Shown one piece after another: positions 32,801 to 45,695 of a stretch of 64,000 bases of DNA. Origin of the DNA: Rebecca billardiae RCC1528 (Eukaryota; Haptophyta); the NCBI GenBank assembly GCA_965240325.2, contig OZ251245.1, positions 1 to 64,000 on the forward strand, written 5' to 3'. Under the pieces are notes generated by a model, which saw only the letters and a program-made list of their open reading frames with translations, was not told the DNA's origin and ran no database searches. Position numbers and translations under genes: made by a program. How positions within the stretch are numbered: the first letter of the stretch is position 1; every line of letters starts with the position of its first letter.

Positions 32801-35800
32801 GCGGCCGAGTGAGACTCGGCGCGGCGGGAGCGCGCGCACCTGGAGGCGGGCGTTCAAAAGACACAGCGCGAGACCGGCGCCGTCCGCCGCCGCGAGGCGC
32901 TGCTGCGCGTGCAGCAGCGCGCGCCGCTCGGCTGCACCCGCTCGGCTGCCACTCGGCTGCACTCGGCAGCACGCGCCGCGCGCCACGCGCCGCGCGCCGA
33001 GCTCGAGCGCCGCGCGGCCGAGTGAGACTCGGCGCGGCGGGAGCGCGCGCACCTGAACGCGGGCGCTCAAAAGACACAGCGCGAGGCCGGCACCGTCCGC
33101 CGCCGCGAGGCGCTGCTGCGCGTGCAGCAGCGCGCGCCGCTCGGCTGCACCCGCTCGGCTGCCACTCGGCTGCACTCGGCAGCAGCTGCGGCGCGCCACG
33201 CGCCGCGCGCCGAGCTCGAGCGCGGAGCGGCCGAGTGAGACTCGGCGCGGCGGGAGCGCGCGCACCTGGAGGCGGGCGTTCAAAAGACACAGCGCGAGAT
33301 TCGCGCCGTCCGCCGCCGCGAGGCGCTGCTGCGCGTGCAGCAGCGCGCGCCGCTCGGCTGCACCCGCTCGGCTGCCACTCGGCTGCACTCGGCAGCAGAC
33401 GTGGCCGCCGCGCGCCGCGCGCCGAGCTCGAGCGCCGAGCGGCCGAGTGAGACTCGGCGCGGCGGGAGCGCGCGCGACTGAACGCGGGCGTTCAAAAGAC
33501 ACGGCGCGAGACCGGCGCCGTCCGCCGCCGCGAGGCGCTGCTGCGCGTGCAGCAGCGCGGCGCGCGCCGCTCGGCCGCACTCGGCTGCCACTCGGCTGCA
33601 CTCGGCAGCAGCTGCGGCGCGCCACGCGCCACGCGCCGAGCTCGAGCGCCGCGCGGCCGAGTGAGACTCGGCGCGGCGGGAGCGCGCGCACCTGAACGCG
33701 GGCGTTCAAAAGACACAGCGCGAGACCGGCAACGTCCGCCGCCGCGAGGCGCTGCTGCGCGTGCAGCAGCGCGCGCCGCTCGGCTGCACCCGCTCGGCTG
33801 CCACTCGGCTGCACTCGGCAGCAGCTGCGGCGCGCCACGCGCCGCGCGCCGAGCTCGAGCGCCGCGCGGCCGAGTGAGACTCCGCGCGGCGGGGGCGCGC
33901 GCACCTGGAGGCGGGCGTTCAAAAGACACAGCGCGAGACCGGCACCGTCCGTCGCCGCGAGGCGCTGCTGCGCGTGCAGCAGCGCGGCGCGCGCCGCTCG
34001 GCCGCACTCGGCTGCAACTCGGCTGCACTCGGCAGCAGCTGCGGCGCGCCACGCGCCGCGCGCCGAGCTCGAGCGCCGAGCGGCCGAGTGAGACTCGGCG
34101 CGGCGGGAGCGCGCGCACCTGGAGGCGGGCGTTCAAAAGACACAGCGCGAGACCGGCGCCGTCCGCCGCCGCGAGGCGCTGCTGCGCGTGCAGCAGCGCG
34201 CGCCGCTCGGCTGCACCCGCTCGGCTGCCACTCGGCTGCACTCGGCAGCAGCTGCGGCGCGCCACGCGCCGCGCGCCGAGCTCGAGCGCCGCGCGGCCGA
34301 GTGAGACTCGGCGCGGCGGGAGCGCGCGCACCTGAACGCGGGCGTTCAAAAGACACAGCGCGAGACCGGCACCGTCCGCCGCCGCGAGGCGCTGCTGCGC
34401 GTGCAGCAGCGCGCGCCGCTCGGCTGCACCCGCTCGGCTGCCACTCGGCTGCACTCGGCAGCAGCTGCGGCGCGCCACGCGCCGCGCGCCGAGCTCGAGC
34501 GCCGCGCGGCCGAGTGAGACTCGGCGCGGCGGGAGCGCGCGCACCTGAACGCGGGCGTTCAAAAGACACAGCGCGAGACCGGCACCGTCCGCCGCCGCGA
34601 GGCGCTGCTGCGCGTGCAGCAGCGCGCGCCGCTCGGCTGCACCCGCTCGGCTGCCACTCGGCTGCACTCGGCAGCAGACGTGGCCGCCGCGCGCCGCGCG
34701 CCGAGCTCGAGCGCCGCGCGGCCGAGTGAGACTCGGCGCGGCGGGAGCGCGCGCACCTGAACGCGGGCGCTCAAAAGACACAGCGCGAGACCGGCACCGT
34801 CCGCCGCCGCGAGGCGCTGCTGCGCGTGCAGCAGCGCGCGCCGCTCGGCTGCACCCGCTCGGCTGCCACTCGGCTGCACTCGGCAGCAGCTGCGGCGCGC
34901 CGCGCGCCGCGCGCCGAGCTCGAGCGCCGCGCGGCCGAGTGAGACTCGGCGCGGCGGGAGCGCGCGCACCTGGAGGCGGGCGTTCAAAAGACACAGCGCG
35001 AGACCGGCACCGTCCGCCGCCGCGAGGCGCTGCTGCGCGTGCAGCAGCGCGGCGCGCGCCGCTCGGCCGCACTCGGCTGCCACTCGGCTGCACTCGGCAG
35101 CAGCTGCGGCGCGCCGCGCGCCGCGCGCCGAGCTCGAGCGCCGCGCGGCCGAGTGAGACTCGGCGCGGCGGGAGCGCGCGCACCTGAACGCGGGCGCTCA
35201 AAAGACACAGCGCGAGACCGGCACCGTCCGCCGCCGCGAGGCGCTGCTGCGCGTGCAGGCCGCTCGGCTGCACCCGCTCGGCTGCCACTCGGCTGCACTC
35301 GGCAGCAGCTGCGGCGCGCCGCGCGCCGCGCGCCGAGCTCGAGCGCCGCGCGGCCGAGTGAGACTCGGCGCGGCGGGAGCGCGCGCACCTGAACGCGGGC
35401 GTTCAAAAGACACAGCGCGAGACCGGCACCGTCCGCCGCCGCGAGGCGCTGCTGCGCGTGCAGCAGCGCGCGCCGCTCGGCTGCACCCGCTCGGCTGCCA
35501 CTCGGCTGCACTCGGCAGCAGCTGCGGCGCGCCGCGCGCCGCGCGCCGAGCTCGAGCGCCGCGCGGCCGAGTGAGACTCGGCGCGGCGGGAGCGCGCGCG
35601 TCTGAACGCGGGCGTTCAAAAGACACAGCGCGAGACCGGCACCGTCCGCCGCCGCGAGGCGCTGCTGCGCGTGCAGCAGCGCGCGCCGCTCGGCTGCACC
35701 CGCTCGGCTGCCACTCGGCTGCACTCGGCAGCAGCTGCGGCGCGCCGCGCGCCGCGCGCCGAGCTCGAGCGCCGCGCGGCCGAGTGAGACTCCGCGCGGC

Positions 35801-38800
35801 GGGAGCGCGCGCGTCTGAACGCGGGCGTTCAAAAGACACAGCGCGAGACCGGCACCGTCCGCCGCCGCGAGGCGCTGCTGCGCGTGCAGGCCGCTCGGCT
35901 GCACCCGCTCGGCTGCCACTCGGCTGCACTCGGCAGCAGCTGCGGCCGCCGCGCGCCGCGCGCCGAGCTCGAGCGCCGCGCGGCCGAGTGAGACTCGGCG
36001 CGGCGGGAGCGCGCGCGTCTGAACGCGGGCGTTCAAAAGACACAGCGCGAGACCGGCACCGTCCGCCGCCGCGAGGCGCTGCTGCGCGTGCAGCAGCGCG
36101 CGCCGCTCGGCTGCACCCGCTCGGCTGCCACTCGGCTGCACTCGGCAGCAGCTGCGGCCGCCGCGCGCCGCGCGCCGAGCTCGAGCGCCGCGCGGCCGAG
36201 TGAGACTCGGCGCGGCGGGAGCGCGCGCACCTGAACGCGGGCGCTCAAAAGACACAGCGCGAGACCGGCACCGTCCGCCGCCGCGAGGCGCTGCTGCGCG
36301 TGCAGGCCGCTCGGCTGCACCCGCTCGGCTGCCACTCGGCTGCACTCGGCAGCAGCTGCGGCGCGCCGCGCGCCGCGCGCCGAGCTCGAGCGCCGCGCGG
36401 CCGAGTGAGACTCGGCGCGGCGGGAGCGCGCGCACCTGAACGCGGGCGCTCAAAAGACACAGCGCGAGACCGGCACCGTCCGCCGCCGCGAGGCGCTGCT
36501 GCGCGTGCAGCAGCGCGCGCCGCTCGGCTGCACCCGCTCGGCTGCCACTCGGCTGCACTCGGCAGCAGCTGCGGCGCGCCACGCGCCGCGCGCCGAGCTC
36601 GAGCGCCGAGCAGCCGAGTGAGACTCGGCGCGGCGGGAGCGCGCGCACCTGAACGCGGGCGTTCAAAAGACACAGCGCGAGACCGGCACCGTCCGCCGCC
36701 GCGAGGCGCTGCTGCGCGTGCAGCAGCGCGCGCCGCTCGGCTGCACCCGCTCGGCTGCCACTCGGCTGCACTCGGCAGCAGCTGCGGCGCGCCGCGCGCC
36801 GCGCGCCGAGCTCGAGCGCCGCGCGGCCGAGTGAGACTCCGCGCGGCGGGAGCGCGCGCACCTGAACGCGGGCGTTCAAAAGACACGGCGCGAGACCGGC
36901 ACCGTCCGCCGCCGCGAGGCGCTGCTGCGCGTGCAGCAGCGCGCGCCGCTCGGCTGCACCCGCTCGGCTGCCACTCGGCTGCACTCGGCAGCAGCTGCGG
37001 CGCGCCGCGCGCCGCGCGCCGAGCTCGAGCGCCGCGCGGCCGAGTGAGACTCCGCGCGGCGGGAGCGCGCGCACCTGAACGCGGGCGTTCAAAAGACACG
37101 GCGCGAGACCGGCACCGTCCGCCGCCGCGAGGCGCTGCTGCGCGTGCAGCAGCGCGCGCCGCTCGGCTGCACCCGCTCGGCTGCCACTCGGCTGCACTCG
37201 GCAGCAGCTGCGGCGCGCCGCGCGCCGCGCGCCGAGCTCGAGCGCCGCGCGGCCGAGTGAGACTCGGCGCGGCGGGAGCGCGCGCACCTGAACGCGGGCG
37301 CTCAAAAGACACAGCGCGAGACCGGCACCGTCCGCCGCCGCGAGGCGCTGCTGCGCGTGCAGCAGCGCGCGCCGCTCGGCTGCACCCGCTCGGCTGCCAC
37401 TCGGCTGCACTCGGCAGCAGCTGCGGCGCGCCACGCGCCGCGCGCCGAGCTCGAGCGCCGCGCGGCCGAGTGAGACTCGGCGCGGCGGGAGCGCGCGCGT
37501 CTGAACGCGGGCGCTCAAAAGACACAGCGCGAGACCGGCACCGTCCGCCGCCGCGAGGCGCTGCTGCGCGTGCAGCAGCGCGCGCCGCTCGGCTGCACCC
37601 GCTCGGCTGCCACTCGGCTGCACTCGGCAGCAGCTGCGGCGCGCCGCGCGCCGCGCGCCGAGCTCGAGCGCCGAGCGGCCGAGTGAGACTCCGCGCGGCG
37701 GGAGCGCGCGCGTCTGAACGCGGGCGTTCAAAAGACACAGCGCGAGACCGGCACCGTCCGCCGCCGCGAGGCGCTGCTGCGCGTGCAGGCCGCTCGGCTG
37801 CACCCGCTCGGCTGCCACTCGGCTGCACTCGGCAGCAGCTGCGGCCGCCGCGCGCCGCGCGCCGAGCTCGAGCGCCGCGCGGCCGAGTGAGACTCGGCGC
37901 GGCGGGAGCGCGCGCGACTGAACGCGGGCGTTCAAAAGACACGGCGCGAGACCGGCGCCGTCCGCCGCCGCGAGGCGCTGCTGCGCGTGCAGCAGCGCGG
38001 CGCGCGCCGCTCGGCCGCACTCGGCTGCCACTCGGCTGCACTCGGCAGCAGCTGCGGCGCGCCGCGCGCCGCGCGCCGAGCTCGAGCGCCGCGCGGCCGA
38101 GTGAGACTCGGCGCGGCGGGAGCGCGCGCACCTGGAGGCGGGCGTTCAAAAGACACAGCGCGAGACCGGCACCGTCCGCCGCCGCGAGGCGCTGCTGCGC
38201 GTGCAGCAGCGCGGCGCGCGCCGCTCGGCCGCACTCGGCTGCCACTCGGCTGCACTCGGCAGCAGCTGCGGCGCGCCGCGCGCCGCGCGCCGAGCTCGAG
38301 CGCCGCGCGGCCGAGTGAGACTCGGCGCGGCGGGAGCGCGCGCACCTGAACGCGGGCGTTCAAAAGACACAGCGCGAGACCGGCACCGTCCGCCGCCGCG
38401 AGGCGCTGCTGCGCGTGCAGCAGCGCGCGCCGCTCGGCTGCACCCGCTCGGCTGCCACTCGGCTGCACTCGGCAGCAGCTGCGGCGCGCCACGCGCCGCG
38501 CGCCGAGCTCGAGCGCCGCGCGGCCGAGTGAGACTCGGCGCGGCGGGAGCGCGCGCACCTGAACGCGGGCGCTCAAAAGACACAGCGCGAGACCGGCGCC
38601 GTCCGCCGCCGCGAGGCGCTGCTGCGCGTGCAGCAGCGCGGCGCGCGCAGCTCGGCCGCACTCGGCTGCCACTCGGCTGCACTCGGCAGCAGCTGCGGCG
38701 CGCCGCGCGCCGCGCGCCGAGCTCGAGCGCCGCTCGGCCGAGTGAGACTCGGCGCGGCGGGAGCGCGCGCACCTGCAGGCGGGCGTTCAAAAGACACGGC

Positions 38801-38893
38801 GCGAGACCGGCACAGTCCGCCGCCGCGAGGCGCCGCTGCGCGTGCAGCAGCGCGCGCCGCTCGGCTGCACCCGCTCGGCTGCCCTCGGCGGCA
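29866..38893. repeat. 204-213 bp hairpin-rich satellite, about 43 copies
   Basis: Each unit starts GAGCTCGAGCGCCG and contains three near-perfect hairpins: CCGAGT-GAG-ACTCGG, GAACGC-GG-GCGTTC and GCGCTGCTGC-GCGT-GCAGCAGCGC. Unit lengths vary (about 192, 204, 207, 213), mainly from the number of GGCTGC-CACTC and GCGCGCCGC modules. A local two-unit period of 408 bp occurs around 31.4-32.7 kb. Long open frames, up to about 1000 codons, run through many units on both strands and in several frames, and they change frame between units. I therefore treat them as a by-product of stop-free GC-rich sequence. The last unit decays near 38893. Confidence 0.95.
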
Positions 38894-40029
38894 GGGCGCG
38901 CGCCGGGCGCGCGCACACGCCCAGTCTGAGCGCGGCGCGGCCGCGGCAGCCTCGGCGCGGCAGCGGCACGCGCGGTTGGACGAGCGGGTCCGATTCCAGC
39001 GCTGCGAGACGCACGTCAGCGGCCGCCCTGATGCTGTGCTCGAGGCGGCGCGTGCACGCTCGGCGAGCCGACGCACGCCATCTCGCCCCGCGCCGACCGG
39101 CGGCGGGCGCAGCCGCGACCGCACTGGGCGACACGGCTGCGCGTGCGGCCGCGCGCGCAGCCGCGCGCGACCGCACAGCCGCAGGCGCGCACCCTCCGCC
39201 GCCCTCCGCCGCCGCGGCCCGCCGGAGCGAGCACAGCGGCGGCGCGCGGCCGCGGCCCGCAGCCCGTGGCCCCTGCTCGGCAGCTGGGCGCGGCAGCGGG
39301 CGCGCCCCACCCCGGCCTCGCGCGAGAGCAGCGGCGATGCGTTGGGGTGCGCGGCGGTGCGTTGCGCCGCGGAGTGGGCGCGTTGGCCGCTCCGGGCCCG
39401 CACCGGGCGCACGCACCGGGCAAGCACTCGAACGCACTCGAGCCGGCGCGAGCTTCGACGCGCGGCCGCAGCCGGCACATCACAGGGGGCCAGTGCGCGC
39501 GAGCAGCGCTGCATTCAGCAGTTGCCGCTCACCGGGGTCAGGTTGGACGAGGTGGAAGATGGGGGGCCGGGGCGGGGCCAGCTTCAAACGGTGCGAGGCG
39601 CTCGGACGGCAGTGGGGTGCCATGCGCGCGTCGCCCCCGGCGCGCGGCCGCGCCGCCGTCCGACGCCCAACGCAGCCTCGGAGAGCCGCCACGCCGCGCA
39701 GCGGCATGCGCGTCGCAGAGCGTGCGTGCAGTCGCGGGCAAGAGGACAGTCCAAGCGCGCAGCACGCACCCCGCGCGAAACCGCAGTGCTCAGGCTGCTG
39801 CTCGTCGGCGCGAGCCTCGCCTGCCAGGCCGCTGCCGGCCCGAGCCGCGAAGCCCGGCGGTCGCGAGCCGCTACGCGGCGCGCAGCCACGCCTGCGCCGA
39901 GGCAGTGAGCGCGCACGCGCGCGTAGCGGACGAGGAGCACGCATACGCGCGTGCGCGCGTGGCTGACCCGCCGGCACCTCCCGCCGTTGCGCCCGTCTGC
40001 AAAGCGAGACCCACCCCGCGGAGAACTCG

Positions 40030-40775
40030 GGCTGCCATGCTGATTTCTGCAAGCGACGGAATTCGGGAGCGCGAGGGAAAAAAGCACCGCCCGGCGACCC
40101 CCGCAAAAAAAACCAGCCCTCGGCAAGCATGGCGGCCGTCCTTCCGCCTCGGCGTTCGCGGGGTCAAGGCGGACGTGTGCTGTCCGGCGCGCACGCACGC
40201 CGACTCAGCGCGACTCAGCGGTGCGAGAGAGGGGCCACGCGTCGCCGAGCACCATGCGCTCGGTGCACCCCCTCCGGCTCGCACCGCCCCACCCGCGGCC
40301 CTTGCGACTGCGCCCCCGACGCGAGCGCACTGCCCGCTCGCTCGGCCCGCGCTGAAAGCAAACGCTGCCGGCTGCGCGCGGCCGCGCGAGCGCACGGCCG
40401 AGCGGCCGAGCGCGCTTGCTGGGGGGGTGCACTCGCGTCTCCGCCACTCGCACGCACGACGCCGCGCAGTGCGTGGTGCCCGCCAGCCACGCGTGAACAG
40501 CTGCCAAGTCTGCGCGCAGAGCTCGGCCGCGGCGCGCGCGCGGCTGTTGAAAATGAAGGCTGCGCGACTCCGGCTCACCACCGCCGACCCGCGGTGATCA
40601 TGGGCGCCGGGGTGTGCGCTCGTCTCGACCGCCACGCACCACGGCAAGGGACGGCCGCTCCCTCGAAGCGAGGCGCGTGTGCTAGCGTGCGCAGCGCGCC
40701 TGCGCGGCCGTGATGGCGCACACCAGAGGCAGCTCGGACGAGGTGGAGGATGGGGGGGCGGGGGCGGGGGCAGGC
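40030..40775 (+). repeat. Dispersed long repeat, copy A
   Basis: It shares an ordered set of words with 41890-42645: CCATGCTGATT, GGAATTC, AGCATGGCGGC, GAGCGCGC-TGCTGGGGGG-TGCACTCGCGT, GAACAGCTGCCAAGTCTGCGC, a Pro-like GCCGACCCGCG segment, TCGTCTCG and the final GACGAGGTGGA-GATGGGGG motif. Identity is clearly below 90 percent, with many indels. No coding frame is kept between the copies, so it is probably an old non-coding or degraded mobile sequence. Confidence 0.7.
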
Positions 40776-41889
40776 TGGGCTGGTGTGTTGCGCCAGCCAC
40801 GACCGCTGCTCGCCGCCGCGATGGTCGCGCTCGACAGTGCATCGACAGTGCTCGTCTCGGCCGCCGCTGCAAGCCGAGCCCGCTCCTTCGACGCGAGGCG
40901 CGCGCGCACCCAGCCGCACCGCAGTGGGACGGCCGTGCGCAGATGAGCTGGCGCTCGCGCGCGATGAGGAGCGCCCGCCGCGCTCACTACGCGGCCCACC
41001 AGGCGCAGGCTTGACGGAGGGTAAGATGGGGGGCCGGGGCGGGGGCAGCATCGATCGGTGCGAGGCGCTGGGCCGGCTGCTGCGCTCCACATCCGCAGCG
41101 CCCGGCCGCGCGGCCCGCCTCTCCGGTGCGGCCCAGCCAGCAGCGCTCGGCGGTAGCTGCCACCGAGCAGCAGCACCCGGCAGGCGCCGCCGCGCGCGCC
41201 GCGCGATCTGCTCGGGCGCGGAGCGGCAGCCTCGGCGCCGCAGGAGCGTGCGCGGTGGGGCGCACACACGGCCCACCGCGCAAGAGCCGCGCAATTGGCA
41301 GCCGTGAAGCGCCGCTCGGCGCGGCAGCCCTTCTGCACGCTGTGATGCCCTCGCGGGCGTGGCCCGTTCACCCACCAATTCGGCCATCCAAGGGGCCAGA
41401 TTGCCCGCGCACAGCCATGCTGTGCTGCGCCACGCGAAGCGCAACAGCACCTAGCCAGCCACAACGGCGCAAGCCAGCTGCAGGTTTAGCAGAGACCTCT
41501 CTCGGCTGCAGTTGCTGAGTGGTCCGCGGGACACTCGCAGGCCGCGCTGCGACAGAGACCAATTAGGCGGCGGGCGCGGGCGCGGGCGGTGGGCTGCTGA
41601 CTCGACGATGTGCGCCCGACGCAGCCAAGGCTCGTCGATAGACGCCCGCCATCGCCGCCTGCCTCCCCAAACCGCCCGGCGCGGCTATCGGACGGCCCGC
41701 GCCGCTCGCCGGAGGCAGGTCGGATGGCGAGTGTGAGACTGGGCTGGGACAGATACCCACCTTGGGCTCGTGCGAGGCGCAGGGGCGGATACGGCGCTCC
41801 ACGTACGCGCCTCCAGGCGCACGACCGCCTCGTCCGACGCGGGCTCGCGCCCATCTTGCGCCGCGGGATGCAGACTCGTGGGGAGAGGC

Positions 41890-42645
41890 CATGCTGATTC
41901 GCGCGCAGCCGCGACCAACGGTCGTCGGTGACGTCGCGAAAAAAAGATCCAACGCCGATATTCCAGGCGAGGGAATTCAGGGAAAAGTCAACTGGGCCTC
42001 GGAAGCCAGCATGGCGGCGCCGCTTCCCGGCCGTCCGCCGGAGGGCGGCTCTCGTGCGCGCACGGCGGCCCAGTGGTGCGCGAGAGGATCCACGCGCCGT
42101 CGAAGCACGCGCCTGGAGCGCCTCGGCCAGCTCACCACGTCCCACGCGCTGCCATCGCGACAGCGCGCGGCGGCGCGGGCGCACCGCCACTCCCCTCGCT
42201 CGGCCGCGCTGCCACGCAAACGCAGCCGGCCGCGCGCGGCCGCGCGGGTGCACTGCCGAGCGGTCGAGCGCGCGTGCTGGGGGGATGCACTCGCGTTTCC
42301 GTTGCTTGCACGACGCCGCACAGTGCGCGGTACCCGTCAGCAACGCGCGAACAGCTGCCAAGTCTGCGCAGAGCTTGGCCCGGCGGCGTGCGCGGCCGTC
42401 CAACATAGAGACTGCTCTTCTGCTGCTCGCCACTGCCGACCCGCGCTGACCGCGCTGGGGTTTGCTCGTCTCGGTCGCCACGTGCACGCGTCCCTGTAAG
42501 GGGCGGCCGCGCCTTCGACGTGAGGCGAGTGCGCGGCCAGCTGCATGCAGCAGCTCGGCCCGTAGGCCGCTCGCTGCCGTGATGGCGCGCACGGGAGGCA
42601 GCTTGGACGAGGTGGAAGATGGGGGCGCGGGGGCGGGGGCAGGCT
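41890..42645 (+). repeat. Dispersed long repeat, copy B
   Basis: Diverged partner of 40030-40775 in the same orientation, 1.86 kb downstream, ending in the same G-rich motif and followed by GCAGGCTGGGC and GTTGCGCCAGCCACG in both copies. The conserved 3' end and variable 5' part would suit a retroposed element, but no poly-A tail, promoter box or target duplication could be fixed by eye. Confidence 0.7.
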
Positions 42646-43763
42646 GGGCCGCGGTGCGTTGCGCCAGCCACGGCCGCGACGCGCTCATGCCACGCGCCGC
42701 CGACCTAGCATGCGCTGCGGTCGCCCAGCTGGCTCGCTGCCCACCTGCCACGGGCGCGCTGCCATCAGCCTGCGGGCGGGCCTGCCATCGCGCCGCGCTT
42801 CAGCTAGCCAGTGCGATGCAGCCGAGTCGACACAGCGTCGGCGCTGCCGCGACAGGTCGAGCCTGCCGGGCGCGGGCAGCCCGCCGTGCTGGGGCGCGCG
42901 AGCACGCCGCGGGCCGCCACGCCTCGGTATATCTGATCAGCCCCGACGAGCCCCAGCCGAGCCGCACGGCGTCGATCTCAGACTCAGTAGGGGTGCGAGC
43001 GCGCTAGTGATGGCAGCGCCACTCTCTAGCTACGACTAGCAGTAGTCTAGTACGGTCTACTACTGCGCGGAACGGCTCCGCGCCGCACGGACGGCACGCT
43101 GGCAGCCGCCTCTTATATTGATAGTGATCATTGATACTGCCCTCGGTCACGGCTGCAGCAGCGCAGCCTGAGTCGTCCGGTCGATGCGGTCGAGTCTGAC
43201 GTACTACAGGAGCAGTCATCGATATATATGCGCGCATGCTGATGCGGCCAAGGCCCGCCAGCAGACGCCGCCGGGCCGAGTCATCGCGCTGATCCGCCGC
43301 GCCCCACCAGCCACCCCGACTGGCTGACGGGCAGACGCACGCCGTGGCGGTTACTGAGGGCGGCGCCTGCGCCGACTGCTGCTCACCGCCGCTTAGGCTA
43401 GAAATGGTCGCGCCCGCGTGGGCTCGTCTCGCCCGCCGCGGCAAGGCGCGCCCGCTCTCTCGACGTGAGGCGTGCACGCGACCAGCTGCACCACAGTGGG
43501 GCGGCTGTGCGCCGAGAGCGGGCGGACGCCCACGCGCAAGACCCGATGGTTGCCGCTCACCACGCGCGCCGGGCGCAGGTTGAACGAAGGGGGGCAAGAT
43601 GGGCGGCCGGGGCGGGGGCAGCTTCGACGCCGCCTCTCCGGCGCGGGCTTCGCGTCGGCACACTCGGCAGCACTCCGCAGCCGCGCTCAGCAGCAGCGCT
43701 CGGCCGCCGCCGCGCGCGCGCCGGCACGGCGTCCGTCCGGCGACGATGGACGATGGACGAGCG

Positions 43764-44557
43764 TCACGCCGGCGCGCGCGGCGCGGCGGCGAGCGCGGCC
43801 TGCGGCGGCGGGCGGCCGAGCTCGCGCCGCCTGTAGAAGAGGACGTACGCGTCCTTGCGCAGCTTGTTGCGCAGCGCGGAGCCGGCCGACAGGTCGGCGC
43901 GCGAGACGACGCCGTCGTTGAACATGTACCAGCGGCCGTCCTGCGCAGCGCACCGCGCGCGCCGAGACGGCGCGTGAGCGGCGTGAGCGGCGCGCGGCCT
44001 CGGGGAGCGCGCGCGCGCGCGCGCGCACCACGTGCGAGTTGCACAGCGCGGTGTAGTGGCCGTTGTGCAGCGTGCCCGTGTGGCAGCACGCCGCGTACAG
44101 GTCGTACAGCGGCGCGCCCCCGTCCGCCATGCGCGAGGGCGAGGTGGCCGCCAGCGCCTTGCCCACGTCCAGCCCTGCGAGCGGGAAGGACACGGCGCAG
44201 TCGAGCTTCTCGCGGCACACGTCCTGCGCGCACGCACGCGCGCAGAGGGGGGGCGGCTCAGGGGCGGGCAGGCGCGGGGGGGCGACGCGCACGCGCGACG
44301 ACGCGCGCGCGCGCACGGTGAAGGCGAAGCGCTTGAGGTGGAGGACGAGGACGGGCGGCAGCCGCCACACCGCCAGCCGCTTGTGCGCGCGCACGTGCGC
44401 CGCGCAGCCCGCGCAGTAGAAGCGCTCCGAGTCGTCGAGCACCTCCTCGCGGCAAAAGTCGCCGAGGCACGCGTCGAGCGTGGTCGCGTACTCGCCGCTG
44501 CCGCCCGCCGCCGCGCCCGCGCCGCCGCCGCCGCCCTTCGACTCGGCGCCGCCGCCC

Positions 44558-44599
<42 letters not shown>

Positions 44600-45198
44600 G
44601 CGCGGCCGGCGCGGCCGCGCATCGGCGACTTTGCGCGCTCGGCGGCCGCGCGGCGCGCCGGGCGCTCGGGCTTGGGCGGCAGCGGCAGCGAGAGGTCCTG
44701 GAACGGGTCGAAGCACGCGCTCGCGCGGCCGCACGCGCTGCACTCCACCATCGAGCGCAGCTGGCCGCAGAAGAGATCGATCAAGACGGACGAGGCGCGC
44801 GCGCAAAAGTTCTGCCAGTGCAGGGAGGCGAGCCACGCCTCGTCCAGCCCCGCCGTCTCGGGCGGGATCTCGTGCGGCAGCGGCGGCAGCGGCGGCGCGC
44901 CGCCGCCGCCGCCGCGCGCGCCCGAGCCACCGCCGCCGCCCTCCGCCGCGGCGGGCGCGCCCGCCGCCGCGTGCTGCTGCCGCTGCGCCGCCGCGTGCGC
45001 CGCCGCCGCGGCCGCGGTCGCCCTGTTGAGGTCCTCGTGCAGCCCGTCGAGCAGGAAGCGCAGGAACTCGTGCGCGTCGTGCTGCGCGTACCCGGTGAAG
45101 CGCGGCGCCCACATCCCCACCTCGCGCTTGAACGTGGCGGGCGAGACGTGCCGGCGCACGAGCGCGCCGTGCGCGTCCGACCCGCCGCCGCGGCCGTC

Positions 45199-45259
<61 letters not shown>

Positions 45260-45664
45260 CGCTGCAGCGCGAGCGACGAGGGCGCGGAGAAGGCGACGGC
45301 GGCGGCGGGGTACTCGGCGGCGAGCTGCGCGGCGCCGCCGTCCTCGCCGCGCGAGTCCGGCCCCTCCTCCTTCTCCCGCTCCTTGCCGCCGCCCTCCGCG
45401 CTCCACAGCGCGAGCAGCAGCGACGCAAACGCCTTGGCGAGCATGCCGCGCGACTTGGTGCGCGAGTTGACCTCGGAGCGGTGCGCGGCCGAGCCGAAGT
45501 AGTGCGTGAGCGGCGGGGTGTGCGAGAGGCACTGCAGCGTGGCGTTCATGAAGCACGTGTTGCCCAGGTTGGACAGCCCCACCAGCCCGTCCCCCAGCGC
45601 GCGCCGCAGCGGGATCACCACGTACACGCTGCTGCCGTCCGACCCACCGCCCGCGCCGTCGGCC

Positions 45665-45695
<31 letters not shown>

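Larger units (their letters stand above)
38894..43763. other. Repeat-rich intergenic region, no supported gene
   Basis: Nearly 5 kb of GC-rich sequence with no domain-bearing frame. It holds two diverged copies of a long repeat (listed separately), five copies of a G-rich motif (39556, 40747, 41022, 42615 and 43593), and further partial matches, such as CGTGCGAGGCGC near 41775 and TCGTCTCG-GCCGC blocks near 40852 and 43424. It looks like a graveyard of one repeat family. Confidence 0.6.

Noticed and set aside
34984-38031. A minus-strand open frame of about 1015 codons in the hairpin satellite
   Set aside because: All six frames are nearly stop-free here and the translated frame type switches between units; open length is explained by composition and repeat structure.
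2857-38893. CRISPR array
   Set aside because: The repeats are long, contiguous tandem units without unique spacers, in a eukaryotic telomere-bearing chromosome.
40030-40597. Protein-coding gene in the repeat-rich region 39-43 kb
   Set aside because: Frames are not preserved between the two copies of the duplicated repeat, and no motif is present.
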